Source: Marinibactrum halimedae (GTDB taxonomy: Bacteria; Pseudomonadota; Gammaproteobacteria; Pseudomonadales; Cellvibrionaceae). Taken from it: a DNA stretch of 64,000 bases. Below are positions 9,673 to 18,678 of the stretch, one piece after another. The position numbers and the translations under genes are program-made. Each line of letters starts with the position of its first letter. Within the stretch, counting starts at the first letter, position 1. The stretch spans positions 206,739-270,738 of the forward strand of contig NZ_JAJQVM010000003.1 of assembly GCF_021234875.1 (NCBI RefSeq), given 5' to 3'. Below the pieces are notes generated by a model. That model saw only the letters and a list, made by a program, of their open reading frames with translations, had not been told where the DNA came from and did not search any database.

Positions 9673-11316
9673 GTGATTACCCCAGAGATTTTAACCGCGT
9701 TAAAAGGCTATGCAGAACACCTTAAGAAAAACGTGACGCTAGTTTTACAAACCGGAGACCATACTAAGCGCGCAGAACTTGTGGAATTCCTGCAAAAAGT
9801 GGCAACTGTTTCCGACAAATTGACATTCGAAGAGAGAGATAGTGTCTCTTTACAAGAAAACCAAGCAGCAGTACCACTAAGAAGTGCAGTGTCTTTTACA
9901 CTGGAAGTACAAGAAGGAGAGGCGGCGATTCCCACCGGCGTTGTTTTTTCCGGCATACCGGGTGGGCATGAATTTAATTCTTTTGTCTTGGCGGTTTTGC
10001 ATGCCGGCGGCCATGAAATAAAATTGGACGACAGCGTTATTCAATTGGTGCAAGGTATTTCAACACCATTAAAATTTGAAACCTTTATCAGCTTAAGCTG
10101 TCACAACTGCCCAGATGTCGTTCAAGCACTGAATCAATTTGCGTTACTCAACCCGCAAGTGAGTAATGAAATGATTGATGGGGGGCTATACCCGGAGTTG
10201 ATCGAAGAGCGTGATATTCAAGGGGTGCCCAGTGTTTATCTTAATGGTGAATTATTTGCTAATGGTAAAGTGGAAGTGGCAGAGCTTGTAGACAAGCTAA
10301 TTGAACGCTTCCCTCCACAAGCTAGCACATCGCAAACAAATCAATTACCCGTACAAGATGTCACGGTGATTGGTGGCGGGCCAGCCGGTGTGAGTGCGGC
10401 TATTTATAGTGCCCGTAAAGGTTTAAACGTAACGCTCGTGGCCGATCGTTTAGGCGGGCAAGTAAAAGATACCATGGGTATTGAAAATCTTATTTCTGTA
10501 TCTAAAACCACGGGCCCTGAGTTGGTGGGGGCGTTGCAAAACCACATGCAAGATTATGACATCACCACCAAAGAGCATGTGCGTGTGGTTGAGGTCAATG
10601 CCCAAAACGGCTTAAAAGAAGTTACTCTAAGCACGGGTGAGGTGATTCAAACCAAAGCGCTCATTGTGGCCACAGGCGCTCGGTGGAGAGAGCTCGGCAT
10701 TCCGGGTGAAAAAGAAAATATCGGTAATGGTGTGGCTTACTGTCCCCATTGTGATGGGCCTTTTTTCAAAGGCAAAGATGTTGCGGTTATTGGTGGTGGT
10801 AATTCTGGTGTTGAAGCGGCGTTAGATCTGGCAGGCATTGTAAAATCGGTCAAACTGTATGAGTTCATGCCTGAACTGAAAGCAGATCAAGTGCTTATTG
10901 ATAAAGCAAAAGCCACTGCGAATATTGAGATTTACACTAATGCCGCAACTCAAGCAATCGAAGCGACAAGTGGTAAGGTGAGTGCTTTGTCTTACCAAGA
11001 TCGTAATAGCGGTGAGATAAAATCCCACTCTTTAGAGGGGGTGTTTGTCCAAATTGGGTTGGTGCCTAATAGCCAGTTTATTAAAGATGTGGTTGAAGTT
11101 TCGCCCTATGGTGAAATTGTTATTGATGAAAAATGTCGTACTTCAATACCTGGTGTGTTTGCCTGTGGTGATGTGACGACGGTGCCCTACAAGCAAATTG
11201 TCATCTCTATGGGAGAAGGTGCCAAAGCTTCTTTATCCGCTTTTGAATATTTGTTGACAGAGTTTGATGCGGAGGTTAACGATACGAAAGAGACTGCCGA
11301 GCTGGAATTGGTCTAA
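9673..11316 (+). CDS. ahpF: alkyl hydroperoxide reductase subunit F
   Basis: An FAD-dependent NAD(P)H:AhpC disulfide reductase. The N-terminal double thioredoxin-like domain has its CxxC at about residues 143-146 ([11 protein letters not shown]). An FAD Rossmann motif follows ([19 protein letters not shown]), then the thioredoxin reductase-type redox pair CPHC at about 357-360, a second Rossmann motif ([17 protein letters not shown]) and a terminal FAD motif ([16 protein letters not shown]). The open frame extends to a TTG at 9661, but the GTG at 9673 is placed 6 nt after a GGAG ribosome site and is preferred (547 residues). It recycles AhpC and is probably co-transcribed with it. Confidence 0.96.
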   Translation: MITPEILTALKGYAEHLKKNVTLVLQTGDHTKRAELVEFLQKVATVSDKLTFEERDSVSLQENQAAVPLRSAVSFTLEVQEGEAAIPTGVVFSGIPGGHEFNSFVLAVLHAGGHEIKLDDSVIQLVQGISTPLKFETFISLSCHNCPDVVQALNQFALLNPQVSNEMIDGGLYPELIEERDIQGVPSVYLNGELFANGKVEVAELVDKLIERFPPQASTSQTNQLPVQDVTVIGGGPAGVSAAIYSARKGLNVTLVADRLGGQVKDTMGIENLISVSKTTGPELVGALQNHMQDYDITTKEHVRVVEVNAQNGLKEVTLSTGEVIQTKALIVATGARWRELGIPGEKENIGNGVAYCPHCDGPFFKGKDVAVIGGGNSGVEAALDLAGIVKSVKLYEFMPELKADQVLIDKAKATANIEIYTNAATQAIEATSGKVSALSYQDRNSGEIKSHSLEGVFVQIGLVPNSQFIKDVVEVSPYGEIVIDEKCRTSIPGVFACGDVTTVPYKQIVISMGEGAKASLSAFEYLLTEFDAEVNDTKETAELELV

Positions 11317-11356
11317 CGTATAGGTTTTCTCTTCGGATAAAAAATGAGTTGTAAAA

Positions 11357-11384
11357 GACGTTCTATAAAGGACGTTCTATAAAA
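11357..11384. repeat. 14-bp tandem duplication
   Basis: GACGTTCTATAAAG is followed directly by GACGTTCTATAAAA just after ahpF: two copies, 13 of 14 positions identical. Confidence 0.8.
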
Positions 11385-11394
11385 GAGGCATCAG

Positions 11395-11434
11395 AAAATG
11401 AAGAGAGAGGCCGTTTTGCTTCTTCCTTCATTTT
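11395..11434. terminator. bidirectional terminator between ahpF and the GGDEF-EAL gene
   Basis: AAAATGAAG and CTTCATTTT form a perfect 9-bp outer stem with further imperfect pairing inside. It is flanked by A-rich and T-rich tracts, so it can end both convergent transcripts. Confidence 0.65.
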
Positions 11435-11481
11435 TAAACCTCAATTGTTATCCATTAAATTTTCAAGCAGAAAATGAATCA

Positions 11482-13116
11482 TTAGTGCAGTCGTTTTGTT
11501 TTGGTCAGTTCAATTACATTTCTGCTTTTTGGCATGTCTTTTAAAATAATGTTTTTGAATTTAGAGGGGGAGAATAGCAAAGCTTCATTTGATTTTAATG
11601 GTTTGCTGAAATGGTGGCCTTGAAAGACATAGCACCCGAGCGCTTGTAAAATCTCTACTTGCTGTTGAGACTCAACGCCTTCTACAATGGTATCCAATTC
11701 AAGATAGTAAGCTAACCCTACTATTGCTTTCACAATACTTTTTTGTTTCTCATCGCTCTGGATTTCTGTGATAAAACTTCGATCAATTTTTAGCTTATGA
11801 AAAGGAAGGTCTTTTAGGCGTGCCAAGGATGAATGGCCCACACCAAAATCATCAATGGCAATAGTGATGCCTAAATCATTTAATTCTTTGAGTTTGGTGT
11901 ACACAGTTTTAAAATCAGAAATTAACGCGGTTTCGGTAATTTCCAGTTCTAGTTTTTTCGCTGAAAACTGATATTCATCTAATGTTTTTTTGATATAGGG
12001 TATCAGGTCGTGTTGATTAAACTCTACTGCGGAAATATTCACTGATAAACGTGTGTCATCAGGAAGCCATGATTGTGTTTGCTCTATGGCTTTTTTTAAT
12101 ACCCAGCGATCAATATGACGAATAATACCCATGTCTTCTGCAATAGAAATAAAGTCATTAGGGCTGATGTCTTGACCTGAATGGTGCCATCGAACCAAAA
12201 CTTCGTAAGCTTGAATGCGTTGTCGATGTAGATCAATTTGAGGTTGAAAAACCAAGTACAGTTCTTGGTCGAAATTCGCTTGCCGTAAATATTCTTCAAT
12301 TTCTCGCCGAAAGCGTAATGCCTGCCCTAGCTCTTCAGTATAGAGTTGGAACCCTCCCTTGCCTGAGCTTTTGACGTGATACATAGCCGTATCAGCGGCT
12401 TGCACCAAGTGACTTGCTATGTGTCCGTGGTCTGGGTATAAAGCTACGCCCACACTATAGTTGACCATTAATCTCTTTTCTGAAACGGTGATCGGCATTT
12501 TTTGGCTATTGATAATATCGTTTAGTACATCGTTGAGATGATCTTTTTTTTGAGACAGGTCTAAGATGCACAAAAACTCATCGCCACCAATTCGGCAAAG
12601 TAAATCTTTGGAATGTAATAGAGTATTTATTGTTTTACTTACACTTAAAATTAATTTATCTCCAGTGGCATGGCCGTGAGTGTCATTAATGACTTTGAAA
12701 TTATCTAAATCAATAAACATGACGGCCAGTTTCGAATTTTGATTGCTGGCTTTTAACAGTGTGTGTGATAAGTATTCAAATGCCATAATGCGGTTAGGTA
12801 GGTGAGTAATGGGGTCGTAGTACGCTTGCATGGCAATGGTATTGTTCAGTGATTTAATATCTTGCACTCGGCGTATGGAATAAATGATAGCGCCTATGCC
12901 TAACCAAAAAATAAGTAAAATGATTTCATCCAGTTCCCAGCTTTCATGATTGCGCGATAAAGTGTATAAATTTTCGGCTACGTCCAGTTCGAGTAAAATA
13001 CTCACTGCTGTGCCGAGAAGAGCAATGCCAAATCCAATCCAAAAATCCAGTTTTGCAGATTTTTTTTGTGTACGAAAAGCCTGCATTTTGGGTAACAGGT
13101 GATTGTGCTTTTCCAT
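11482..13116 (-). CDS. membrane GGDEF-EAL c-di-GMP turnover protein
   Basis: A 544-residue bifunctional-type protein. Two membrane helices (about 25-45 and 65-82) precede a GGDEF domain with an intact RIGGDEF loop. The position of the inhibitory RxxD reads HSKD, so product inhibition may be absent. The EAL domain starts with EVLVRW instead of EALxRW. It keeps LELEITE, the IDDFGVGHSS loop, LKIDRSFI and VEGVES, so phosphodiesterase activity is plausible. No sensory domain is visible. The ATG is followed by MEKHNHLLPKMQ. It lies in a signalling cluster with the chemoreceptor and is transcribed in the same direction, but 400 bp separate them. Confidence 0.93.
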   Translation of the reverse strand: MEKHNHLLPKMQAFRTQKKSAKLDFWIGFGIALLGTAVSILLELDVAENLYTLSRNHESWELDEIILLIFWLGIGAIIYSIRRVQDIKSLNNTIAMQAYYDPITHLPNRIMAFEYLSHTLLKASNQNSKLAVMFIDLDNFKVINDTHGHATGDKLILSVSKTINTLLHSKDLLCRIGGDEFLCILDLSQKKDHLNDVLNDIINSQKMPITVSEKRLMVNYSVGVALYPDHGHIASHLVQAADTAMYHVKSSGKGGFQLYTEELGQALRFRREIEEYLRQANFDQELYLVFQPQIDLHRQRIQAYEVLVRWHHSGQDISPNDFISIAEDMGIIRHIDRWVLKKAIEQTQSWLPDDTRLSVNISAVEFNQHDLIPYIKKTLDEYQFSAKKLELEITETALISDFKTVYTKLKELNDLGITIAIDDFGVGHSSLARLKDLPFHKLKIDRSFITEIQSDEKQKSIVKAIVGLAYYLELDTIVEGVESQQQVEILQALGCYVFQGHHFSKPLKSNEALLFSPSKFKNIILKDMPKSRNVIELTKTKRLH

Positions 13117-13117
13117 T

Positions 13118-13148
13118 GGGCTGCTCTAAGGGTTGCTCTATGGGTAAG
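13118..13148. repeat. 12-bp tandem repeat before the GGDEF-EAL gene
   Basis: GGGCTGCTCTAA, GGGTTGCTCTAT and then GGGTAAG stand head to tail immediately upstream of the start codon, so copy number could alter the leader of this gene. Confidence 0.7.
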
Positions 13149-13516
13149 TAAGGCCGTTCTTTTATTTTAATCTATGATGGGATTATTCTAGAGCTGGTTA
13201 AAAGAGAGATGGCTATGGCAGATTATTCATTAATCTGTTTTTATGGTGAGGTAATAGGTGCAGTTGTTTTATCAGTGTTAAATGCTTCGGGAAAAAAGTT
13301 TAAGTAAAACAATTGGTTGTTTTGGGTGTGCTGATTTTTAAGCGGCGCTTTTGTAAAGCTTAGGTATCCATTTGTTGAGCTTATAAATGAATACCTGTAA
13401 AAATGATAATTGCTTTGTTTCTTTTAATTAAAAATGGCTATCATAAATAGCGTTTATCTTAGTTTAAGATAGCCTCTTACTTTTAAATAATCTAGAGTTA
13501 GGCGTCAATCCTTCCA
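13149..13516. other. AT-rich intergenic region
   Basis: This gap holds the upstream region of the GGDEF-EAL gene and the 3' flank of the chemoreceptor gene. Besides the inverted repeat at 13436-13474 no gene or clear promoter was seen. Confidence 0.5.
13436..13474 (-). terminator. probable terminator of the chemoreceptor gene
   Basis: On the minus strand GGCTATC and GATAGCC are inverted arms followed by ATTTTTAATT. An alternative inner stem (TATCTTA/TAAGATA) also exists. The position, about 40 bp after the chemoreceptor stop, fits a terminator. Confidence 0.5.
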
Positions 13517-15205
13517 TTAAAGTTTAAATTGACCGACGATATCCTCCAATTCTTTTGTTTTGCTTCTTAAAACCTCGGCAGCATGGTTGTTTTGAAGGGC
13601 GATGTCATTCAAGCCTGCGGTTTGTTCTGAAATCTCTACGATACGTTTACTGATATCACTACCCACTAAACTCTGCTCTTCACTGGCGGTGGCAATTTGA
13701 GAGGTCATATCGGTGATAACACCAAGGGATGAGGCAATCTCATTTAATGCAGAAGAGGTTTCTGTGACGCTTTCTTCGGCTGCGCTACTGCGTTTAATGC
13801 TTTGTTCCATCACTTGCACTGCAGAGCGAGAACCGGTTTGCAGCTTGCTAATCATTTGTTGAATTTCTTCGGTACTGCCTTGTGTTTTACTGGCTAGATT
13901 GCGAACTTCATCGGCAACGACCGCAAACCCTCGCCCCTGTTCACCCGCTCGAGCAGCTTCAATGGCGGCATTAAGGGCAAGTAAATTGGTTTGTTCAGCA
14001 ATACTTTCGATGACTTGCAAAATGGCACCGATGTTTTCTACATCGTCCCCTACTTCTTTCACAACATCACTGGCTTTACTCATCTCTTTCACCAGCTGTT
14101 CCATTTCATCACTACTGCGCTGAACTTTTTCTAAGGCATGTTTACCATTATCGTCAGCACCTCGGGTTGCATTGGCGGCGTTTTCAGCATTGTTTGACAC
14201 CTCATGGGATGAGGCCGACATCTCGGTTGTGGCAGACGCCACTAGGTCAATTTCGGTGTGCTGTTGAACACTGACATCTTTAATACGATCAGCACGCTCT
14301 GCCAAAGCATCGGTTTCAGTTTTTACATCACTCGCCACCTGGTAAACCCGTTTCATCGTTTGCTGTAACGATTCCAATAGGCCATTAAGGTTGTTTGCCA
14401 GTTCGCCTGTTTCGAATTTATCTTGTACCGGAACTCGTTGAGTGAGGTCTCCGTTCCCTCTACTGAGTTTGGCTATGGAGTTGGAGACGGTACAAAGTGG
14501 AGTAAGGATAGAATTGACGACAGTAATACTAATAAAAACCATGATGATAATAAGCACTCCAGAGGTGATGCTGATGGAGGTGACTAGGTTATTGCGTGCC
14601 TCTAGAATATACCTTTCAAAGACTTTAATTTCTTCATCAATGCGATCAATATAAATACCGGTGCCGATCATGAGATCCCATTTTTCAAGATAAATAGCAT
14701 AGGAGAGTTTCTCGGCAGGCACGGTTTCTCCCAGCCTTGGGAAGTGATAGGTAATAAATTCGTCTCCGCTTCCAAGGCGGTTGTTTTTACTGGCTTTGAC
14801 GAGGTCATTAATCAAATAGACACCATTGGCATCTTTAAAATCTCTGTAGCTTTCTCCTATGTTGGTACTGCTTGAACCACTGAAGATGCGGATTGAGTCG
14901 CTATCATAGCCAAATAGGTAGCCATCAGGACCAAATTCCATATTCTTCATGATTTGCACTGCTTCAAAGCGACTTCCCCCTTTCTCATACAAGGGTTTTA
15001 CGGTGCGATAGGCCATGTCGACAATGTTTTTGAGTTCTTGCTTTTTAGCCTCCACCAGCATTTCTTCAGCAGATTGAACCTCAGTGGTCATAAGATTATT
15101 GATTTGTTGGATGGCCACCATCAGTAAAATCAGTGCAGTCACAACAAGAGGAGCGATAGAGATAAAAAATAATCTATGGCGAATGGAAAGTTTTTTCAAA
15201 AACAT
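13517..15205 (-). CDS. methyl-accepting chemotaxis protein with Cache sensor
   Basis: A 562-residue inner-membrane chemoreceptor. The N-terminal helix is about residues 12-30. A periplasmic single-Cache-type domain follows (about 35-195, with [10 protein letters not shown] and [13 protein letters not shown] typical of the fold). A second helix (about 210-230), a HAMP segment and a long cytoplasmic signalling coiled coil complete it. The kinase-contact hairpin is intact ([20 protein letters not shown], then [15 protein letters not shown]). Such receptors bind small carboxylates or amino acids and control CheA; the ligand is unknown here. No pentapeptide CheR tether is present at the C-terminus. 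Confidence 0.96.
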   Translation of the reverse strand: MFLKKLSIRHRLFFISIAPLVVTALILLMVAIQQINNLMTTEVQSAEEMLVEAKKQELKNIVDMAYRTVKPLYEKGGSRFEAVQIMKNMEFGPDGYLFGYDSDSIRIFSGSSSTNIGESYRDFKDANGVYLINDLVKASKNNRLGSGDEFITYHFPRLGETVPAEKLSYAIYLEKWDLMIGTGIYIDRIDEEIKVFERYILEARNNLVTSISITSGVLIIIMVFISITVVNSILTPLCTVSNSIAKLSRGNGDLTQRVPVQDKFETGELANNLNGLLESLQQTMKRVYQVASDVKTETDALAERADRIKDVSVQQHTEIDLVASATTEMSASSHEVSNNAENAANATRGADDNGKHALEKVQRSSDEMEQLVKEMSKASDVVKEVGDDVENIGAILQVIESIAEQTNLLALNAAIEAARAGEQGRGFAVVADEVRNLASKTQGSTEEIQQMISKLQTGSRSAVQVMEQSIKRSSAAEESVTETSSALNEIASSLGVITDMTSQIATASEEQSLVGSDISKRIVEISEQTAGLNDIALQNNHAAEVLRSKTKELEDIVGQFKL

Positions 15206-15697
15206 TGTTTGGCCTCAGTCAAGTCCTTGTTTAATTAGTTTGTTCAATTAATTGATATTAAGTTTGGATGACCTGTGGTATCTATCATTGTCATAGAGGG
15301 TGATAAGCGTCATTGTCAGTAATGTAGGTTTCTCTTGGTATTCAGTCTTTTGATTTTTATACGCCATTTTTATTCTTCTTGTTGTCTCAGTTTTGCCAAT
15401 ATTTATTGGGCTCTGATGTTATATGCCTTTTCTGTGTTTTTTCTGCGTGTCTGCTTCACTTGACAGTTTGTGCTGCTCGCTTGTTATATTGAATGCTTGT
15501 TATGTTTCCTTATTCTTACTTCATATCGGCAGTAATGAAGGTAACTTGATTTAAATCGGTTAGTTAATTTTGGCGCAAATTATTCCAAGTGTTGTGTTGA
15601 GATTACTTTTTACAATGTAAATAATCGTTATATAGCAAAATTGTCTTAAAGTTCTTAATTTCTAGTTCTGTTATGAGCCTCTTGAGAATAAAGTCTC
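15206..15697. other. intergenic region upstream of the chemoreceptor
   Basis: About 490 bp of AT-rich DNA that should carry the chemoreceptor promoter and the 3' flank of the kinase gene. No ORF, tRNA or clear sigma-28 promoter was recognised. Confidence 0.5.
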
Positions 15698-17140
15698 TTA
15701 TTGTGAGGTTTTAATTGGTACTGAGGTTTTAATTGGGAGTGCGATGGTAAACGTAGTGCCGATATTAAGTTGGCTATCCACCTCAATAGTGCCCCCCATT
15801 TTGTCGATAATATCGTAGCTTATGGTGAGTCCTAACCCCGTGCCTTCCCCCACGGGCTTTGTCGTATAGAAAGGTGTAAAAATGCTCTTGATTTGGTCTG
15901 GAGAAATGCCACAACCGCTATCGCTAATGGTAAACCATACGCACTCGTCATGATCTTTATGATGACTGAGGCCAGAGCGAATGATAATAATTCCACCTTC
16001 GTCGATGGCTTGCCCTGCGTTGAGTAATAAATTGGTAATGACTTGAGTAAGTTTTCCACCATTACCTTTGATAGGCATAACTTCGCCTAAATTCAATTCA
16101 ACTTTGGTATGGTACTTAAGTTCGTTGTTCACCAATTTTAATCCACTTTTGAGGCATTCATTAATGTCCACATCTTCATCATTTTCTTCGTAGTGTCTTG
16201 AGAAGTTACGCAGTTCATCTACAATAACGCGGACGCGCTCAACACCATCTAAGGAATCTTGTGAGGCTTCTAAAATAGCTTCTACGGTTTTTAAGGGCGT
16301 TTGTTGAGAGAAGTCTGAAATAAGGGTGCTTATTTTTTCTGTGGGTTTGAAGTTGGGCTCTATAGAAAGATCATCTAGAAATGTTTGTAAGTTAGCAAGA
16401 TAATCCCTAATTTGTTTGAGTTGTTTTAGTGTGTAATTAAGATTGGCATTGATAAAGCCCATAGGGTTATTAATTTCATGGGCTACACCTGCAGCCAGTA
16501 ACCCTACTGAGGCCATTTTATCGGCATTGATCAATGTGGCTTCCATTTTCTCTTTTTCTTTTCGTAAAGCATAGCTTTCTATTGCCAGCAGTTTGGTTTG
16601 CACACCTAATTGTGCTTGACTCGTGAAGTTTTTATAGTTCTCTAATATGTCGATGTGAGTTTGAACATAGAACCCTTTTTGTTTGTGAGCAAAGACTAAT
16701 ACCCCTTCATTTTGTGGCCCCTTAAAAGGGGAGTACAAAGCCGAAGTGTAAGGTTTTTTGAACTCTTCAGGAATCTTTTCCCATGTTGGTTGCAAGTGAA
16801 TATTAAAGACGGCCAGTGTGCTGCCATTAATGACTCGCTTTAAAATATCATCCACCAACCATTGGGTGCCTACCATGTTGGTGTCTGTACTTGAGCTGCA
16901 AATAAGATATCTGGGTTTGTTTTGCTGGAGGATAAAACAGGCTTCATAGGGCACAATTTGTCGAAAAATATCGTACATGCTGGCAAATAAATCATCGCTG
17001 GTATTTGCCTCTAATAATGCCGTAATCCCTCTTAAAATAACTTCGGTTTGTTGCTGTTCTGACTCAGCTTTCTTTCTAAGCTGATAGGCATGATTTAATT
17101 GCTCTTGAAGTTCTTCTACCGTGGTTTTCATAACACGCAT
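15698..17140 (-). CDS. sensor histidine kinase paired with FIST protein
   Basis: A 480-residue soluble histidine kinase. It has an N-terminal coiled coil (1-35), a GAF-like domain (about 45-190), a HisKA dimerisation helix with His221 in GVAHEINNPMGFINANL, and a HATPase domain with TNLLLNAGQAI, SDSGCGI and GEGTGLGLTISYDI. There are no membrane helices, so input is cytoplasmic or comes from its partner. The start is 6 nt after the stop of the FIST gene, so they are co-expressed. The last residues PIKTSVPIKTSQ are a duplication created by an 18-bp tandem repeat. A cognate response regulator is not in the immediate neighbourhood. Confidence 0.94.
   Translation of the reverse strand: MRVMKTTVEELQEQLNHAYQLRKKAESEQQQTEVILRGITALLEANTSDDLFASMYDIFRQIVPYEACFILQQNKPRYLICSSSTDTNMVGTQWLVDDILKRVINGSTLAVFNIHLQPTWEKIPEEFKKPYTSALYSPFKGPQNEGVLVFAHKQKGFYVQTHIDILENYKNFTSQAQLGVQTKLLAIESYALRKEKEKMEATLINADKMASVGLLAAGVAHEINNPMGFINANLNYTLKQLKQIRDYLANLQTFLDDLSIEPNFKPTEKISTLISDFSQQTPLKTVEAILEASQDSLDGVERVRVIVDELRNFSRHYEENDEDVDINECLKSGLKLVNNELKYHTKVELNLGEVMPIKGNGGKLTQVITNLLLNAGQAIDEGGIIIIRSGLSHHKDHDECVWFTISDSGCGISPDQIKSIFTPFYTTKPVGEGTGLGLTISYDIIDKMGGTIEVDSQLNIGTTFTIALPIKTSVPIKTSQ
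15704..15739. repeat. 18-bp tandem duplication at the kinase C-terminus
   Basis: TGAGGTTTTAATTGGTAC is followed by TGAGGTTTTAATTGGGAG (16 of 18 identical). It encodes the repeated PIKTS at the protein end. Confidence 0.85.
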
Positions 17141-17146
17141 GACCGC

Positions 17147-18436
17147 TTACAAATTGGGTTGAGAATTCATCGGAGAGAGTGTAGAAGAATTTGTTGTAGA
17201 GGTGATCGTTGATGAAGAGGTCGTTGATGAAGACAGCACAACGGCAGAGATCATTAAATTGCCATGTCGGTTTACGCCATCGGAAAACTGCCCCTGCTCA
17301 CCAAAGGTGTAATACCCCATGATGGGGAGTGCTGGAAAAGCGATGTTTAATTCTTTCAGCATGTCGGTAATGTTGTCTTGCAGTGCCAGCATACAGCCTG
17401 CACAATAAATCATCAGTATCCCGGCAGGTGAGCGCCCTATGGGTAATAAGGAAATGGCATTTTCAATGACGCGTTTTGCACGAGCGATTAAATTTGGTGT
17501 ACTGCCTTGCATCAAGATGAGTTCATCTCCGTTATGAATTTCTGAAAAGAAGGTCAATTCGCGATGTTCTGTTACGGCCTCAGGATGGGATAAAATGAAA
17601 TCATCAATACCATCGGGTAATGTGACTTTACGGCCCATAGGATTGAGTGTGCTTAAGGCGAGTATATTTCCACCTTTTAATTGTTGATGAATGCTGTTTT
17701 GTGTAGCTGTATTGTAACAGTCTGCGGCATGTTTTCCGTCGAGCCTCCCGACGGTTCGGTGATGGCATTGGCTGGCAATAAAGCGGTGTGAGGTGGGCTC
17801 ATAACCCGAGCTAAAATAAAGTCCGAGAGGGGTAGAAGGGTAAAGGGTAACGACAACCACAGCATTACTGTGTGCGCCCACATCATTGAGCACATGCCAA
17901 TGACCTTCAATATTGTTATCCGCACAAGAACCGCCAAACACCGGTACGTGAGGCCCAATAACACTTTTAATGCCTTCTAAAGCAAGCTCTTCACTGCCTG
18001 GGGTGAGCATACACCAGATGGCTGTTGGGCTTTCCAAGGCACGATCTGATTTTTGTAAGGCTTGTTGTGTTGCTGTTGCGGCGGCTTGGTGAGCATCATT
18101 TTGTTCCGTCATGATGGCTTGGCCAACACCATAATTACCTTCTGAGTCGAAGATTGCCAGTACGGACAGTGAGACATCCAGCTGTTGAGAGCGTGTGGTG
18201 AGTGGGCTTAAGCAAGAGGAGGCGCCAACAATGGGGCAGTACAACTGTTCTTTTAGCGTCTTGTGGATTTCATGTGCGTTTAAGGTTTCACAAAAAGACA
18301 CAAACAAGATCGAAGGGATCGAGTGTGAATCTTTGTGATGAGTATCGGTATTAGCCGATACTCCGAGGCCATCAAGGACGTCAGCAAGCGCGTCTTCGGT
18401 TTGAGTGGCCTTCGAGATGGCACTGATGATGTTCAT
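17147..18436 (-). CDS. FIST-domain sensory protein
   Basis: This protein has the FIST N and FIST C architecture (about residues 20-220 and 225-370): FGGSCADN, SSGYEPTSHRF and the C-terminal MIYCAGCMLAL...FPALPIMGYYTFGEQGQ. By family knowledge FIST domains are intracellular sensors of small ligands such as amino acids, often linked to histidine kinases. That fits the kinase 6 nt downstream. The upstream GTG is possible, but the ATG at 18436 has a GGGTG site at good distance and is preferred. The Ser/Thr-rich tail contains a 15-bp tandem repeat (TTSSSTITSTTNSS). Confidence 0.9.
   Translation of the reverse strand: MNIISAISKATQTEDALADVLDGLGVSANTDTHHKDSHSIPSILFVSFCETLNAHEIHKTLKEQLYCPIVGASSCLSPLTTRSQQLDVSLSVLAIFDSEGNYGVGQAIMTEQNDAHQAAATATQQALQKSDRALESPTAIWCMLTPGSEELALEGIKSVIGPHVPVFGGSCADNNIEGHWHVLNDVGAHSNAVVVVTLYPSTPLGLYFSSGYEPTSHRFIASQCHHRTVGRLDGKHAADCYNTATQNSIHQQLKGGNILALSTLNPMGRKVTLPDGIDDFILSHPEAVTEHRELTFFSEIHNGDELILMQGSTPNLIARAKRVIENAISLLPIGRSPAGILMIYCAGCMLALQDNITDMLKELNIAFPALPIMGYYTFGEQGQFSDGVNRHGNLMISAVVLSSSTTSSSTITSTTNSSTLSPMNSQPNL
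17206..17235. repeat. 15-bp tandem duplication in the FIST gene tail
   Basis: TCGTTGATGAAGAGG is followed directly by TCGTTGATGAAGACA, extending a Ser/Thr-rich C-terminal tail in frame. Confidence 0.75.
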
Positions 18437-18678
18437 CGATATCACCCGGCTTAAGGTTAAAGGATTGAGTCTTCTTACCTATGTGTAGCCAATTTTCAGT
18501 GGGTGGCAACGATTTATGTTTTTAATCTTTAGTATAATTTCATTTTGTTAAGACGTTGTCGTGAAAATGTGTATTTTAGTTCAATTAAGCGGCAATGTGT
18601 GAAAATATAAACCTATGATGGACTTGAGATCATTCCCAAATCTGGTTACTGTATTAAAAAACAGTATTGGGTTGAGTA

